A stretch of 64,000 nucleotides of DNA from Apostichopus japonicus (Eukaryota > Echinodermata > Holothuroidea > Aspidochirotida > Stichopodidae). The stretch lies in assembly GCF_037975245.1 (NCBI RefSeq), contig NC_092565.1:10219499-10283498 (forward strand). Direction: 5' to 3'. Positions 25,801-38,026 of this stretch are shown here, in pieces. Under the pieces are notes generated by a model. The model searched no databases and was not told where the DNA came from. It worked only from the letters and a program-made list of their open reading frames with translations. A program made the translations under genes and the position numbers. Each line of letters starts with the position of its first letter. The first letter of the stretch is position 1.

Positions 25801-27127
25801 CGAAGTTGATTTTTGGGATTAGTTCGCGTGGGATGTAAACAATCTGCCGTTACGAGGAGTTTGCTAATATATACTGACTGATTTATAATGGCTGCAGTTC
25901 TTAAAGCCATTACTTGAATACCATCGAAATCTCTATGCAAACGTATACCTCTTTAAATTTACATTGTTTTTAAGTTATACAATGGTTCCTATAGCCATAG
26001 GCGTAGGAGGCGGGGTTGCTGGGGGAGGCGGGGGGGGGGGGGGGGGGCTGCAGCCCCCCAGCAAATATTTTTGTGAAAATTCAGGCTATATGCTGAGAAT
26101 TTTTCGGGCACCTACATGGGTGAAAGAAAAATAAATTGCAATGTGTTTTCAATGGTTAAACCTATATTATCATTATTATAACGACTTCCTCAAATGGTAA
26201 TAACACGGCAAATGATTGTATAATATTGGCATGCGATTTAATAACCGATGCATGTCTGTGTGATATCTACATTAAACAATTAAACAATCGAACAATTTTG
26301 GTTATATTTTTCGGGCAAGTCGTTACAGCCCCCCCCCCCCCCCAACCCCAATCAAATTGGGCTCCTATACGCCTATGCCTGTAGCCATACAATCCCGCCA
26401 TTTTTTTTAGATGGCTAAATTTCTGATCTTTTTCCATATATAAAACTGGCTGGTGAATTTGATCGAGGTATAGCTCGGAAGGCAATATATTGCGTATTTA
26501 GGACAGTGTAACAATTAACATGGACTGAACGTGGATCAAAGCAAAGAATATGACAGGATGGTAATTATGTACAGCCAACAGCTGTCAGTGAAATTCTTGA
26601 AATAGTGTCACCGAGCAGTGGTGTGCGCATGATTTCAAAAATTCAAATTTCCTCCGACCGATTTTAGTTAGGGGCCTGAAGGACATATATAAACGCAATG
26701 CTAATGAATACCTTGTATGCATGGTTTAAAGGGTGGGGGAGAGATGTGCCCCGTAGTAGTGGTCTAATTCTCCCCCAACTGAACCATTTAGAGATCATTG
26801 CTGGCGAAACGTTGACTTACGGTCATAGTGCCTATTAACTATAACATCGAAGAAGAGCAGACTATACCTGTCAACCCCAAACATGCCCCATCCCCTCCCT
26901 CCCTCCCTCCTTCACTTCAAATTCTCTCATGCATGCATTCCTGGCGAAGTTTGAGGATTTTTTTCAGAAGGTTACTTAAAGTTCAGTTACTTACCGGCTT
27001 TCATCTTCCCCCAATCTTCCATGGCCACTCTGTTGTCTTCCCATTTAGCTCCACCGACTTCGAGGGTTAGTCTCAAAACTTCCCCGCGACCAGGCATAGC
27101 GAAATACGTCACCTTAAATGTGGCCAT
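22565..27127 (-). CDS. Sigma-class glutathione S-transferase / HPGDS-like (5 exons, 209 aa)
   Basis: Minus-strand exons are 27127-26995, 24858-24736, 23968-23865, 23468-23364 and 22729-22565. All junctions are GT-AG and the summed frame is 630 nt, 209 residues, the usual length of cytosolic sigma GSTs. The thioredoxin-fold N-terminal domain (about 1-85) opens MATFKVTYFAMPGRGEVLRL with the catalytic Tyr at position 8 and Arg14. FPWLPHLEV holds the cis-Pro at 58, and SQSIPALRFVARKLG places the glutathione-binding Gln73-Ser74. The helical domain (86-209) shows AEKVLVDSILIIYDDFL and TAADIAIF, both matching sigma GST and haematopoietic prostaglandin D synthase helices. It should conjugate glutathione to electrophiles in the cytosol; prostaglandin isomerase activity is possible but not shown. 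The introns have collected a hAT-like MITE, two related repeat fragments and a (TA)n array. Confidence 0.92.
22776..22893. repeat. (TA)n-rich array in GST intron 4
   Basis: TA dinucleotides with occasional TACA and TATGTA interruptions, 47 or more bases past the intron's 3' end at 22730. Non-coding. Confidence 0.95.
23364..23468 (-). CDS. Sigma GST, exon 4
   Basis: Acceptor TTTTTACAG|CCTGAT; 105 nt, residues 121-155 (PDEDAEKFLKGLETQGAYLE and on). The donor is AAG|GTAAGT. Confidence 0.92.
23777..23851. repeat. Dispersed repeat fragment A (GST intron 3)
   Basis: AAGTCACACGTCCCAATACC at 23779 matches AAGTCACATGTCCCACTGCC at 25010. Both fragments end towards higher coordinates in a CGCC(T/C)CTGG terminus, so they look like two diverged copies of one short MITE or SINE-like family. 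Confidence 0.45.
23865..23968 (-). CDS. Sigma GST, exon 3
   Basis: Acceptor ATACACAG|GTCTTG; residues 86-120 (LDGSSDAEKVLVDSILIIYD and on). The donor AGCAAA|GTAAGT leaves phase 0. Confidence 0.92.
24180..24425. other. G-rich / C-rich inverted segment in GST intron 2
   Basis: A G run with GGGGCGGGG (24187-24208) faces CCCCGCCCCTCCCCC (24372-24390), ending GTCACTG. The arrangement resembles a degraded MITE, but termini and target duplication cannot be fixed. Confidence 0.3.
24736..24858 (-). CDS. Sigma GST, exon 2
   Basis: Acceptor TTACACAG|GTCTTG; residues 45-85 plus one base of codon 86, with LPHLEV and the glutathione-binding SQS. The donor is CTAG|GTACGT. Confidence 0.92.
25008..25079. 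repeat. Dispersed repeat fragment B (GST intron 1)
   Basis: Second copy of the family described at 23777-23851, in the same orientation. It ends in CCGCCCCTGG, similar to hAT-like MITE termini (CCAGGGGCGG on the other strand). Confidence 0.45.
25996..26377. mobile_element. hAT-like MITE with 8-bp target duplication
   Basis: The left end CATAGGCGTAGGAG (from 25996) is inverted at the right as CTCCTATACGCCTATG (to 26377), allowing two extra bases. Immediate flanks are CCTATAGC (25988-25995) and CCTGTAGC (26378-26385), an 8-bp target duplication with one mismatch, the size made by hAT transposases. The 382-bp element has an 18-base G run near the left end and a 15-base C run near the right, and no coding frame. 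It sits in GST intron 1. Confidence 0.7.
26995..27127 (-). CDS. Sigma GST, exon 1
   Basis: Residues 1-44 plus one base of codon 45. It holds catalytic Tyr8. Start context is AACAATGG; the donor is GCCG|GTAAGT. Confidence 0.92.
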
Positions 27128-27261
27128 TGTTTTTCTTTTCTTGCAGGAGAAAAAGAAATGAAAGGATGAAGTGTATAAAGATAGTGCTTTGGTTGACTGA
27201 AGCCTTCGATAGTCAAGAAGAACATTCGCAGTAGAGTGGTCATTTGTGGGAGGAACTTACA

Positions 27262-27269
27262 TATTTATA
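27262..27269 (-). promoter_or_regulatory. TATA box of the GST gene
   Basis: TATAAATA on the minus strand, about 140 bases upstream of the GST start codon. It predicts transcription starting near 27235 and a 5' UTR of about 110 bases. Confidence 0.5.
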
Positions 27270-30200
27270 CCAACGCTAAAAAGTGCTGAATCACCGTGAC
27301 TGTGCATGACAGTCTCTCGCGAAAGTTAACCAATGAACGAAGTGAATCCTTAGTAAGTGGAATACTAATTGTTTTGTTAGAGGAAATGTGGACAACAAAA
27401 GAGTTACAAGTGAAGAATCAACGTACCACAAGTAGCTGAGAGGGGAACGATCAATAGAAGGTATGGATTCTTTGTTTTTTAGCGTCTCTAGACTGTGTCG
27501 TCTTGTTTGTCGTAGAGAAGTGAGCCTCTTTATGTATTCAGTTAGTTCTAATTGATGTGAACATTCTAATTGGAGTAACTAAACTTAAAGGGAGTCTCAG
27601 CTTTTGGGAAATAGGAATTGGTTTCTGACGAGATATCTTGTAATCACAATGTATTAGGGGACTGTGGTTTTGTGTTTCGAGTCCATTTTGAGTGACTTTC
27701 TTAAAAAGTGCATTGTCATCCCGCAGGATATAGGAATAACAGATGCATGACGAGGATATTACAAAAAAAAAAAAAAAAATGGCAGTAATACCAGAATCCA
27801 TATTTATCCCAATTCTCACACAACATTATTGATAGAAGTTTTGCGTGCGCCCGATTTGACGAACGCTAAGTTCAGAATCACAAAACCCGGGTCGGTATAA
27901 TTACCGTAACCGACTCGGTTTTGTACATAATATCATATAGCCGTCATAAAAATGAGAATGATGTGTAAAGTCTTTATACGTACGGAGTGTAAGGTTTTCT
28001 TTGTTTGTAAACGGGATAGGGTAGTGCCCAACCCCCCCCCCCCCCTTCACACCACCTGCAGAAAAAAATAACCCGCCCTCATTATTATTTCAATCTGGTT
28101 AGCCCTCGCTTGATTTATAGCCGGGAATAAACGGCGATTTTCCGAGTATCACGTGATCTACGACGGAAGTAACCAAGAGGTAGCTTCACTATCTTACTCC
28201 AGCGGAAGTCACATACTTAATCGTGTGAATATAAGCCTCATTGCTTCAAATGTTCCACTCGGCAGCCGCAGCACTGGTTACATATAATATATTAATAATG
28301 TTGCTTGGATTTGCGTCTCTTTTAAGCACTTCCGGACCCTTCCCAAAGAGCATGTGACTATTTCCTACTCTTAATAAAAGTGTTAAAACCACAGACACCT
28401 TCATTCAGGGCCGTAACCTTTCCCCCACCACTCCACCCTCCCTCCTTCTACCCTTCTTCCTGTCTGTCCGTCCGTCCTAGCCACCACCTCCTCGTCCCCT
28501 CATACCCCTAATTTGCCATTTTTGTTTTTGCATGCAGTGAGGAAATAGTTATTAAAAGTAAGTCGTAAGTTGTCCAATTTGACTTCTCTGATACTGAACT
28601 TCGTGCTTTATCACGTGCTTTATAAACAAAATAGGCCCCGCCTACATCTACAACTGCATATTATCATAAGGGACTAGCCAATTTTTCACACCATGTTATA
28701 CAAATGTTTGCAGTCCAGGGTAAGTATATATCTTCCTGTTAAATTTGTCTTCATGCCTATGTTATTTTTTTCCCCTGCTCTCACTGGATCCAACGTTTGC
28801 TTATGTCTTACACATGGCTTCAGTAAATTTAAATTTCTGCTTAGTCCAGCGTGCAGTTCTGAATCGAAACGGCTCACAGGCAGCTATAGTAATCCACGTT
28901 AGGTAATGTGTGGTAATTTAATTTAATTTAATTTAGCGTAATTTAAATTATGCTGCGCCTTAGGTCCGGAGAAGTGGTAACGAAAGAAAAATACCCCCTT
29001 CCCCCCGACTAACAATTAAAGTTAAGGACAGAAGCGTTAAGGATCCGCCGGTTTTGATACCAGTAGCGTGCTCGCCCCCCCCCCTCCCCCGCACACATAC
29101 CCCTTTTCCCTGACTATTTTATGGGGGTATGGGTCGTCGGGATGGAAATGGTACCACTTGCTGCTCCCTACCCCCCCCCCCCCCCGGGTGTCGAATAGTT
29201 CGCGTATGCTCGAAAGTAAACCATTATTAAATTGGCAGTGTGCTACATTTATTGATTGGATGTGTATTAAAACCACTTAAAATCTTTTGGTCTATAATAC
29301 TACTATGACCTACCAATATTGCTTCGAGATTTCCAAACATCACCGATAAACAAAATGAATTATTTTTCTGTCAAACTCTTCCTATATAAATTGGTCCCAT
29401 ATAAATTACTATATGTTATTTTGCATGATGTTTAACGTCCATCGTATACCAATCCTCATTCGGGGCAAAAACAGAATTTCTACTCTGAGAGGTCAACAGT
29501 TTAATTGGTTTTTTAGCATACTACTAAAAAGTGCTAATTTTTTTGAAAAATGTACTTTTCTGTTGGATCTGGGGCTCCAGAATAATTTCAAACATCGAGG
29601 GAGTGTTAAATTACGCAGACCAATGTCTCAATGAAGAAAATGTTTAGGGAGGTGGCGGTATAACACTTTTTACGTGAAGAAATGATTATTTGATTCTCTA
29701 GCATCATTGGGGACAATACTGAAGACCAGTGTGAGGGTCAAAGGTGAAATTAGCCTCGACGCTTTAAGTAATAGACTTGAGTAAGGAAGATATCAAAGGA
29801 TTAGAAAGGTGGGTTTTTTGGGGGGGAGGGGGCGGTTATTATGTTACCATGCAGGTTACTCCTGTATAGTTGTCATTCGTCTGTATGTGCAAGGCATTAT
29901 GCCCCACGAAAAGTGACGATTCTAGTCAAACGCCCTCAATCCGTCGTTTGCGATGGACACATCTTTAGTCTAACTAAGATGCGATAAAGAACAGTGATGA
30001 ATAAAAATAATATTGAAAACAGATATTTGTACTGTTTTCCTTTATTGCTTTTCTCTTTATGTTCCCGTATCTTTCTATACAACCGTCATTCGAGAAACGG
30101 TTGCCAAAGAAATATTTACATTGTATATTCATTTTTCAGTAACTAAGAAAAAGAAATGAGAAAAAAAAACTTTAACATTTCTTGCGCTCTACTTTTAAAA

Positions 30201-32330
30201 TTATTGTATCATATTTACAAATAGTACATTATTTACATATTTCAGATCATTTAATTCATACAATAATTGGTCTTGGACTTGTGCCCCTCGGGGATTTAAA
30301 AAACAAAACACCGAACCGATAGATTTCCTTCCATTTTTTCCAGCAAACGTAATCTTTACAACCTCTAAGCAATTGAAGGATAGGTACACCTTAAATTGCA
30401 GAAAGACATAAACAACTAAATCAAACTCATCATCTCTTCCATTCCATATTTGTATAATCATGTAAAGCGCGTTCCCAAGTATCACTAATATATATACACA
30501 CTATCATATTTCAACAAGAAAGTTTATTCAATGCGATCTTCATGTTTGATTTGGTTACTTTCCAACACAACCTAGCTCCTGCACTATTTAATCTTCGTCC
30601 AGTGAATCAACTGTATCATTTAGAAGCACAGTTCAAACTAGGCTAGCATTTCAAGAGGGTCGTTGGTATTGGAACTTGGATGGTGAACGCTTCACAAAGC
30701 CGTCAACTTCCTTTATATTATACGGTGGATCGCCCTGAACAATTCTTGTACTAAAAGTTCTTTCCAAAATGACACTATAACTGGAAAATAATTGTCGTAT
30801 TTAATTTAAAGGAGTGCAACAAATACCTGTTTTTTAAAGTAAATTTTACATGTATGCTCTGAGTTTGTCATGTTTTTTCTTCTGATTTTTGTTCTACCTT
30901 GTGCTTTAGTACGTATTTCATTATTGTATAAAAAACAAAGAGTATACATACCGTATATAACGCTTACACCGAACTACAATATATTTATGTTTTAGATTGG
31001 GCCAGCACAAAAAAACGTGGACACCGCCTTAATACCACTCTGGGCTCATTTAATTGTCGGTATTAAGTTTGAGATAAGGTCCTTAGTGTAATCTTATTTT
31101 TTTTAATTCTTAACTTAAAACCATTATCCATTCTGTCTGGAATCTCCTACACTTTATAACTCGACAAGTTGCTTACATGAGACTTGAGAGTTCGTAAGAG
31201 ATTTGCAAAGAGATTTGCAGGTTCGATGAAGACACTTGACGAGGCATTTTACTTAATTTGTAACCAATCACTATTTTTTTATACATTTTGTCACACTTAC
31301 CCGTTTCTATATTATACCTTTTCTATATCATTGTGAGAAAAATATACAAACTGTTATCATTGATAAAAGAAAAATGAAGTCATAAACAACTTCGAAATCG
31401 ATGAAATCTTTGTACAACCATGCACCGAACGACGCCAGCATCGTCCAGATTTGGAAGTAACTTTCTTCCCAGGGTTTGATTTTATTTCTTTGTCTGTTAT
31501 TTAAAAGGAGGAGGGGGAGGGAGGGGGTCAATGAATATCACTGAGTTATAGATCCACACGGTATAGGCTGAAGTACGCATCTGCCTTGAATAGATAACTT
31601 CGCTCGCCAGGAACATGCGCGGAACCCAGGGGAACACCCACAGGGTAACCACCCACCCCTTTTTATCCTCACAAAAAACCTGCGTTTACACCTGATTATT
31701 ATACATAATCTACGTATGCCTCGGAATACACCATTTGGCGTCTTAGTTTTGTATCAGACTCCTCTATGTAAGTTGGCTTAGTCGTCCCCATGGCCACAGC
31801 CCCTCCTTATTGAAATTCTGGATCCGCCCCCTGAATAATCGAAGAAATGTAATTTTACATAAATATTATGATCTTAGTCAAAAATAAATATTCCTGTCTA
31901 TATTTATGTTTAATGTAAATGACAGACATTACTATTAAAATCAGTAATCGGCGTCATCGTTAATCGCATGACGCAATTACTTCAGCTTAGACTGAGAACT
32001 AACAACAACATGTCTTTCATTGTCTTTGCTTTTGATATGATCTTTATCAGTGCCTCGTGTCTAGCGGTATTGTATTGGAAAGATCTAGCTTCGATGACGT
32101 AAGCATTAGTCTATCCTAAACACGTGACCTTAAAAAGATATGTTGTAAACTCAAATGTCACAGATTGATTTTGATGAAAACCAAATTTAACGGTCAACAA
32201 TGTGTTTTTAATCGTCGCAAGCTTCTGAGCATTTGTATATTCAGGTTGTTTGTTCCCTGTACCTTTTACAGACAATGGCTTTGGACAGCTGCATGATATG
32301 CGTCAACTAATTCTTTGTGGTTGTGTTGTC
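27270..32330. other. Intergenic region between GST and mindin
   Basis: About 5 kb with no convincing exon. It contains C runs (28031-28045, 29076-29087, 29171-29185) and a solo DNA-transposon terminus, CTGGATCCGCCCCCTG, near 31820-31835. The mindin 3' UTR lies next to 32330, its end undefined. Confidence 0.45.
31820..31835. mobile_element. Solo hAT/MITE-like terminus
   Basis: CTGGATCCGCCCCCTG is the complement of a CAGGGGGCGGATCCAG end, related to the ends of the element at 11051-11299. No partner end is found nearby. Confidence 0.35.
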
Positions 32331-32644
32331 CTAAATCAAATATAAATTGTCTATGCTATTCTGAATTTTCTTCATCTGCTTTGCGTTATACTTCTTCCTC
32401 TCCTTCTTCATCTTCTTGTTGGCGCACTTCTTCTTTTGGGCCTTTTTCATGGCCAGTTTAGAATTACATATACGAAGTTCGATCAGGGAGTCGCATTTCC
32501 TTCCACCGTTGAGAGGCTTTTGTTGTACTATACGATAACGCCTTTGAACGCCAACGGTGCATAGGTCGTCACATGTACCCCAGGCACCCCAGTTTGTGAC
32601 AGCACAGTCGACAGGTGTGAGTTGCACGTTGTTGGAGTTACCAG
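32331..32644 (-). CDS. SPON2: Mindin, coding exon 4 (terminal)
   Basis: Acceptor CATTTTAG|CTGGTA; residues 271-374 and the stop. It encodes the TSP1 repeat and the Lys-rich C-terminus ending IDNLYLI. No retention signal follows. Confidence 0.92.
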
Positions 32645-35600
32645 CTAAAATGAAGATTGAAAAGAGAATGGAGAAAAGGTTAAAATACTAGCGCATAGAA
32701 TGAAAACTCTTCAGTTAATAAGACTCCACGTAAAACAATGGAAAGGTTACAAGGATGTCTCGAAACAAAATAGTGACATTGAAAGCTCTATTAAATGATT
32801 GTACAACTAAGTTACCATGCAAACAAATCATATCCAGTCGAAGGTTGAAGAATCACAGCTCTTTAAGTACAACAATTGTTGTTTTTTTGGGAGGAAATTT
32901 AGAATTCGTAATTTTGTTTGGAAAGGGTAGATCTTTGAACAATCCACGCATCTGTCCTCAATAGTCATCCCGCAAAAAGCGTTACCAGTGAGAATGCCAG
33001 TGATATACTTACTACTGATTCCGTGAAACCAGGAAGGGATATTTTGATGAGGATTTCCTGCAGAAGACACTGCTTCTAAGGGTCCGCGAGATTTCTCTGC
33101 AGACACTGGTAGAGACACCTGTGACGCTGCCACCCTGCTGATTGTTGCGTGAGCTATGCGTGGTAGTTGGTCAAGTTGAGGGTAGTAAAAGGAATTGGCA
33201 GGGTGGTTTGGATATGTGCTAGTTATTTGGTGAACCGGTTTGAACGAACTTTCGTCATAATCCGGTGACGTAAACATAAATCCTTGGTCAGTACCAGCGT
33301 CATATGGGCGAAGGTCAAGAGTGATTGGTTCGTCTAGCCAAGATGAACCCTGGCAGAGATCCAACTTGGAGGTTCCGACAAACCAGTCGGGACTGGGGAT
33401 CAAGTGGACAGCGAATGAAAGCTGAATAGAGAAAATAGAGCGGAGAGTAAATCAATGTGACAGGAACAAAGTAAAGATGGTACAAGAATCATTACTTTGA
33501 AACGCATTATAGGATATTTAAGTAAATATTCCCATGTAGCATATTGAATGTTAATAAGAAAAAGATTGATTTTGTGTACTTTAAATAATCGAACGTATGC
33601 ATGATACTTACCAAGTGGAAATCCCTGGTCGCTGTGAACGTTTTGGATGTTTTTCCCATGCCATCTTTAATCTTGTTTGCAAGGAACGCTGTGTTTGCAT
33701 CAGGTGATCTCTTGATGGAGTTAACTAGTTTAGAAGTGACGTCTTCATTAACGAAGTATCGGAAATCACGAGACACGACACGCCCTTCTTCCCACATGGT
33801 GTATTCATCGTTATGGACAGTTCCTGTTGTAAGAAATTTGTCGAGATGTTTCGGTAGTGACGTAAACTTATTTCATATATAATACTATCCATTTTCATTA
33901 CTCTCTCTTAACCTCATTTTAATGTCAATAACCAATTGAAAACATCATGCAGGCTCACTTAGTCCGCGGCCTAGTTCAGTCAACATATATACATACTTCA
34001 TGTCCTCTAAACAGTCGAAGACACATATTGACCAGTTCATACAAAGACAGTGAGAGAATTTCATAACGATTTGTTTATAGACAAAAAAAATGTATAATAT
34101 TTATCTACAAAGTATTAGCCCTTTGAACCTGTGCCATATGAAATAAATATTCCATGTCTAAGCCGCCAATGGCGGCCCCAGACAGCTCAATTTCAAACTT
34201 TACTCTCCTTTCGTCAATTTTGTACGACAGGCAAACTTGGCGAGACTGCGACAGATCTGTCTGGGCTAGATTATTACAAAGATTTCCAATAGAAACCTTT
34301 GATTTCACGTTTGTTTTATTTATGCAGAGGTTGCTACGATACGATTAGAGCTTGTAAGTATATTGTGAAAGAAACGAAGAACTCAGGTTACACTGGTTGA
34401 CTCATTGTCTGACAAATCGAATGAGGTATATGTCCTACATCTTACAAATCTTATACAGACAAATCTCCACCTTTGATTACAAAGGTTTTCGTGAAGCGCA
34501 TTATGAAAAGGAATAAAGAAAGCCCGGATGTTGTTACTCCGTGTTCTATGATGGCCTCTGGATATGTCGTTAAAGGGGACATATACCCACACATATTTTT
34601 TTTTTTAGATTCTATGACAGATACAATTGTGGAGAGCACTCCTCCCACACAGTTAAAAAAAGAGTCTTACTCCGTTTGGGAGATGTCATATATTATTAAA
34701 AGTCGTGTCTGGGATCTGTCCTTTTGGTTGGTCACCAACGATGGCAAGAAATATTTAAATGTAGGGATAAGGCTCGCCATAGGTGTCACTCAAATTTTGT
34801 CTTGAACCGTCATAAAACATGTTTACCTTGTTCGAGATTTGCACCCATAAAAGTCATGCATATGTAGGTATAGTACTTCATTGTTTGCACTGATATCCCG
34901 AACATGACATTCTCCCTACAGCGAGAGTTGACTATCATAATAAGATATTGTCTGCAGCATGTGGTTCAGTAATGATTCCCTAAAGCCATTTCATAGCAAT
35001 GCATCATCATCGGTCTGTTATAGCATATCTCTCGCATGACAAGAATTCTCTCTTATGAAAGGTCATGACGATAGTGTCAAGGTTATGTCACTTAGACAAC
35101 AAGAAGGAGAACAGACGCTATGTGATGTACGTGATTATAGCCTCTGTTCTTGGCTCTACTTTTATAGGGAGCATGGAGGTAAAAACAGCCTCCATGTAGG
35201 GAGCAATGAGGTCAGATTGAGGGGAGCGACTATAAGCCTACACGTTCTCATCATGACACGTCCGAATTACCATGGTAACTCAACTTACGCGTTGAGAAAA
35301 TACCCAGGGTGGCGGTTTTGGAAGTTGGGAGGTGTCTAACTCAAATGTTTTACTTTGAGTTCGGTACCATCAAAGGGTGTCATCGTAATAAATGAACACT
35401 TGTTATCATGCTGTGAGGCGAACGTTCATTTGCTGTTCTGTTTGTGTGCGCTGTGGGATATTTCCGTGATAAGTAACAGGGTTTTAATTGGAGCGCCCTT
35501 TTGTCGGTGAACTGACCATGTACATGTGACTGGTAACGGATGCAAAGTCATCAGGAGCGATCGAAGTAGCTCGAAGTGGTCGATGTAATTGCCATAACCG

Positions 35601-37963
35601 GGACAATCTTGGCGATTACCTTTACAGACTGTAGTGAAACATGTTCAAAGCTAGCGCAAATACGCGCATGCCCAGAATAAAGTACGTCTGCGTCTATGTG
35701 TGACATAGGATCAAAGCTTTCTGTGATTGATTAATTAGAGCATCTCGTCCATAGGTCTCGATTGAGCTGTCAGTCGTGGAAGAGACGCGGGCACATTTAA
35801 GTTGTAGTATGTTTTTGAATACTCGTAGATCACTAATTGTCGGCGCTCTATGACTTCCGTTACATTCAAATTCTAAATCAGTAATTAGGCGAGATATCAA
35901 ATCTTTCCATAAACATGCCACAAGCAGTTGCCATAATGTTGTGATCGCAGTGGCTGCAGACGGTTAGTCCGATGGCATATGTTTTGTCAATCCTATTTTG
36001 AGCAGATGAGACAATCGGTAATTTGTCAAGGATTATGTTCTCATACATTGAACTTCAATCTGTCACGGGAGTCTGATAAGGTTATGATAAGGATGAGGGC
36101 TGGTTATGATGATTCATCATGAAGTGAAACCTATAGACAGGTGTGCATATGTGTTAGCGTACTGAAGGGGGGGGGGGGTGTCAGTGTATCTTGATGATAC
36201 GAGACGTGGGTGTGTGGTTGGTATCCACAAAGTATCAAGTAACACGTGGCACCCTTTCTAAATAGCGTCATGCAATATTCACAAAAGCACTTGTCACGGG
36301 CAGCAGCAAATACTGTTAGGGTATGAGCTTGTATGACAGTTCGCTAAATCCAGGCATTTTTTTCCCAACAAAAATCCAAACATACAACACTAGCTGATAA
36401 CACTTTAATCTTTTTTTTTACCGCTACAATCAATAGAATTTGATTCGAAAGACATCCAATAATCTACGCGTGGGTAGCATAGCAATCTGAAATCTTATAA
36501 GCAAAACATTGCGTGATATTTTGTTGTTAGAATGCAGAACTTGATATGTCTCCGTGGGAATTCCTTTGCCTTGTTGCCCCTGCTTTCACTATTCATTGGA
36601 CTAAATACTCTGATTAAGTAGGATTTGTCTTTGTTATGTCTCGTATCTATACAGCTGCTGGGGTGTGTTACGACATTCATGTTGAGATTTGAGAAATCAC
36701 AAAGTTCAATGACTATAAATCTGTTGAGCGCCCTCAGTTATGCTGATTTTTGACGCGTATGACAAACCATGGTACCTTCTGAGATTCTACATTCAACTAT
36801 GCAAAATGACTTACTAGCAAAAATCTGAAGAGAGGGAGTCAGACGGCGGAGTTAGGGGAGGGGGGGGGGGTCAGCCACCGGCCTGGGACCCTATTAGAGG
36901 GCAAGGGAGAAATATGAGACGGAAAATAATTTATTCTCATTTTCATAATATACTTTAATAATGAAGGCTTGAAAAAGTGGGCCCTTGTCACATGCCTCGC
37001 TAAAACTGTTTGATACTAAGGAATGGGCAATTGTTTTCACTAGGATTTGTTTACCGTGGGAATGTTTTGTATAGTTTTGTCTCAGTCTTTATAGAGTTCG
37101 TATAAAAAAAACCCAACTGGTTTTCTTTTTCCTGAAACACGACCTTCCTATAATTTACCTCATGCAGCAACTAGATTTTAGCGTTATAGACGTCTGTATA
37201 TGGGGCACAACATGCGGTAAATAACTATTCCGGATGCATGTTCGCTATATGTATATTGGAAAGCCAACGACGACGCAGTAGGTCTTCAGATATAAGAATT
37301 TTGAGGCCTGTCTTGTCTGGCCCTGTCTTGTCTGTAACGCTAAAAGTCCAGTCAGTTATAATTTGCGATTAGAGTATAGGCAGTCAATAACATCACATTA
37401 TCAAAAAAAATATATATTGTTGGTAGAACTTTACGTTGGTGTATGTGAGGCATCTTATTGTATGTTTGAGTCCCGAGTTTTGGCTTGGCCAAAGATATCT
37501 CATGCAGATAGGTGTATGAGATATATTCCTCAACCAGCTTCGACTGAGGTACATTACAATAAGAAATCTAAGACCAAATTAAGTTATGTATATCAAATAC
37601 ATCATGAATAAATTTAATTTTGAATAGATATAATTAATGCTTACAGCTCTATTTATTAATCTCGACTCTCGCGAGCATTTCTCTCTCATTGACCACTGAC
37701 CCGCCAGATCTTCCAACAGACAACTTCATTATTTTTTGGGTGTTAACGATATAAATAATCTATGGACACTTACCGACGAGAGGTGAAAATTGAGCGTTCT
37801 TTCGAAACTTTGGATACTGCTTCGGGAAAGTGAGTGGGCTCCAATCTCCACGAAGTTCAATCTTGAAAATCATTTCTTCCTCGGGAGCAAGGCAGGATGC
37901 CGAAGCTCCGCCCATTACTAATGTAATGACAGTAAGAAGGTACGCTATTGGTCGAGAGGCCAT
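32331..37963 (-). CDS. SPON2: Mindin / spondin-2-like extracellular matrix protein (4 coding exons, 374 aa)
   Basis: Minus-strand exons are 37963-37774, 33823-33612, 33421-33013 and 32644-32331, total 1125 nt, 374 residues, all GT-AG. Residues 1-22 form a signal peptide (hydrophobic AYLLTVITLVMGGASA). The spondin domain (about 24-235) shows DWSPLTFPKQYP, FSPLVG, IPSPDWFVG (142-150), the DLC Cys157, YDAGTDQGF (174-182) and HPANSFYYP (207-215), all matching mindin closely. The TSP1 repeat (284-344) has WGAWGTC and six cysteines (284, 295, 299, 321, 330, 344). A tail at 333-363 has 15 lysines in 31 residues, which I do not recall in vertebrate mindin. Mindin is secreted, binds matrix and microbial surfaces, and acts as an opsonin and integrin ligand in vertebrates. 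The domain order (one spondin, one TSP1, no reelin domain) separates it from F-spondin. Confidence 0.93.
33013..33421 (-). CDS. SPON2: Mindin, coding exon 3
   Basis: Acceptor CTATTCAG|CTTTCA; residues 135-270 plus one base of codon 271. It holds the most conserved spondin motifs (PSPDWFVG, YDAGTDQGF, NSFYYP). The donor is ATCAGTA|GTAAGT. Confidence 0.93.
33612..33823 (-). CDS. SPON2: Mindin, coding exon 2
   Basis: Acceptor TTACAACAG|GAACTG; residues 64-134 (TVHNDEYTMWEEGRVVS and on), middle of the spondin domain. The donor is CACTTG|GTAAGT. Confidence 0.92.
33824..37773 (-). other. SPON2: Mindin intron 1
   Basis: The 3950-bp intron holds no convincing second gene. Scattered open frames on both strands (for example 34473-34805 and 35055-35339) lack recognisable domains. 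Short G runs lie near 36167-36178 and 36857-36870. Confidence 0.6.
37774..37963 (-). CDS. SPON2: Mindin, coding exon 1
   Basis: Residues 1-63 plus one base of codon 64. ATG at 37963 (ATACAATGG) is the first ATG after the exon's acceptor at 38027-38028 and starts a clear signal peptide. The donor is GTCG|GTAAGT. Confidence 0.9.
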
Positions 37964-38026
37964 TGTATGGATGACGCTTGAACTTGACAAAGATGAAATT
38001 TTGCTAACTCAAGATTGTCAGAAGTG
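37964..38026 (-). other. SPON2: Mindin 5' UTR part of the first coding exon
   Basis: A pyrimidine-rich acceptor, CTTTGTATCTTACCAG, ends at 38027. The 63 bases between it and the start codon contain no ATG, which supports both the acceptor and the start. Confidence 0.6.

Noticed and set aside
26765-26830. GCGAAACGTTGAC as a second hammerhead-like core
   Set aside because: The first core strand (CUGANGA) is missing and no stem II can be formed.
35055-35339. 94-codon plus-strand frame inside mindin intron 1
   Set aside because: No domain, ordinary intronic composition and no splice or promoter signals supporting it.
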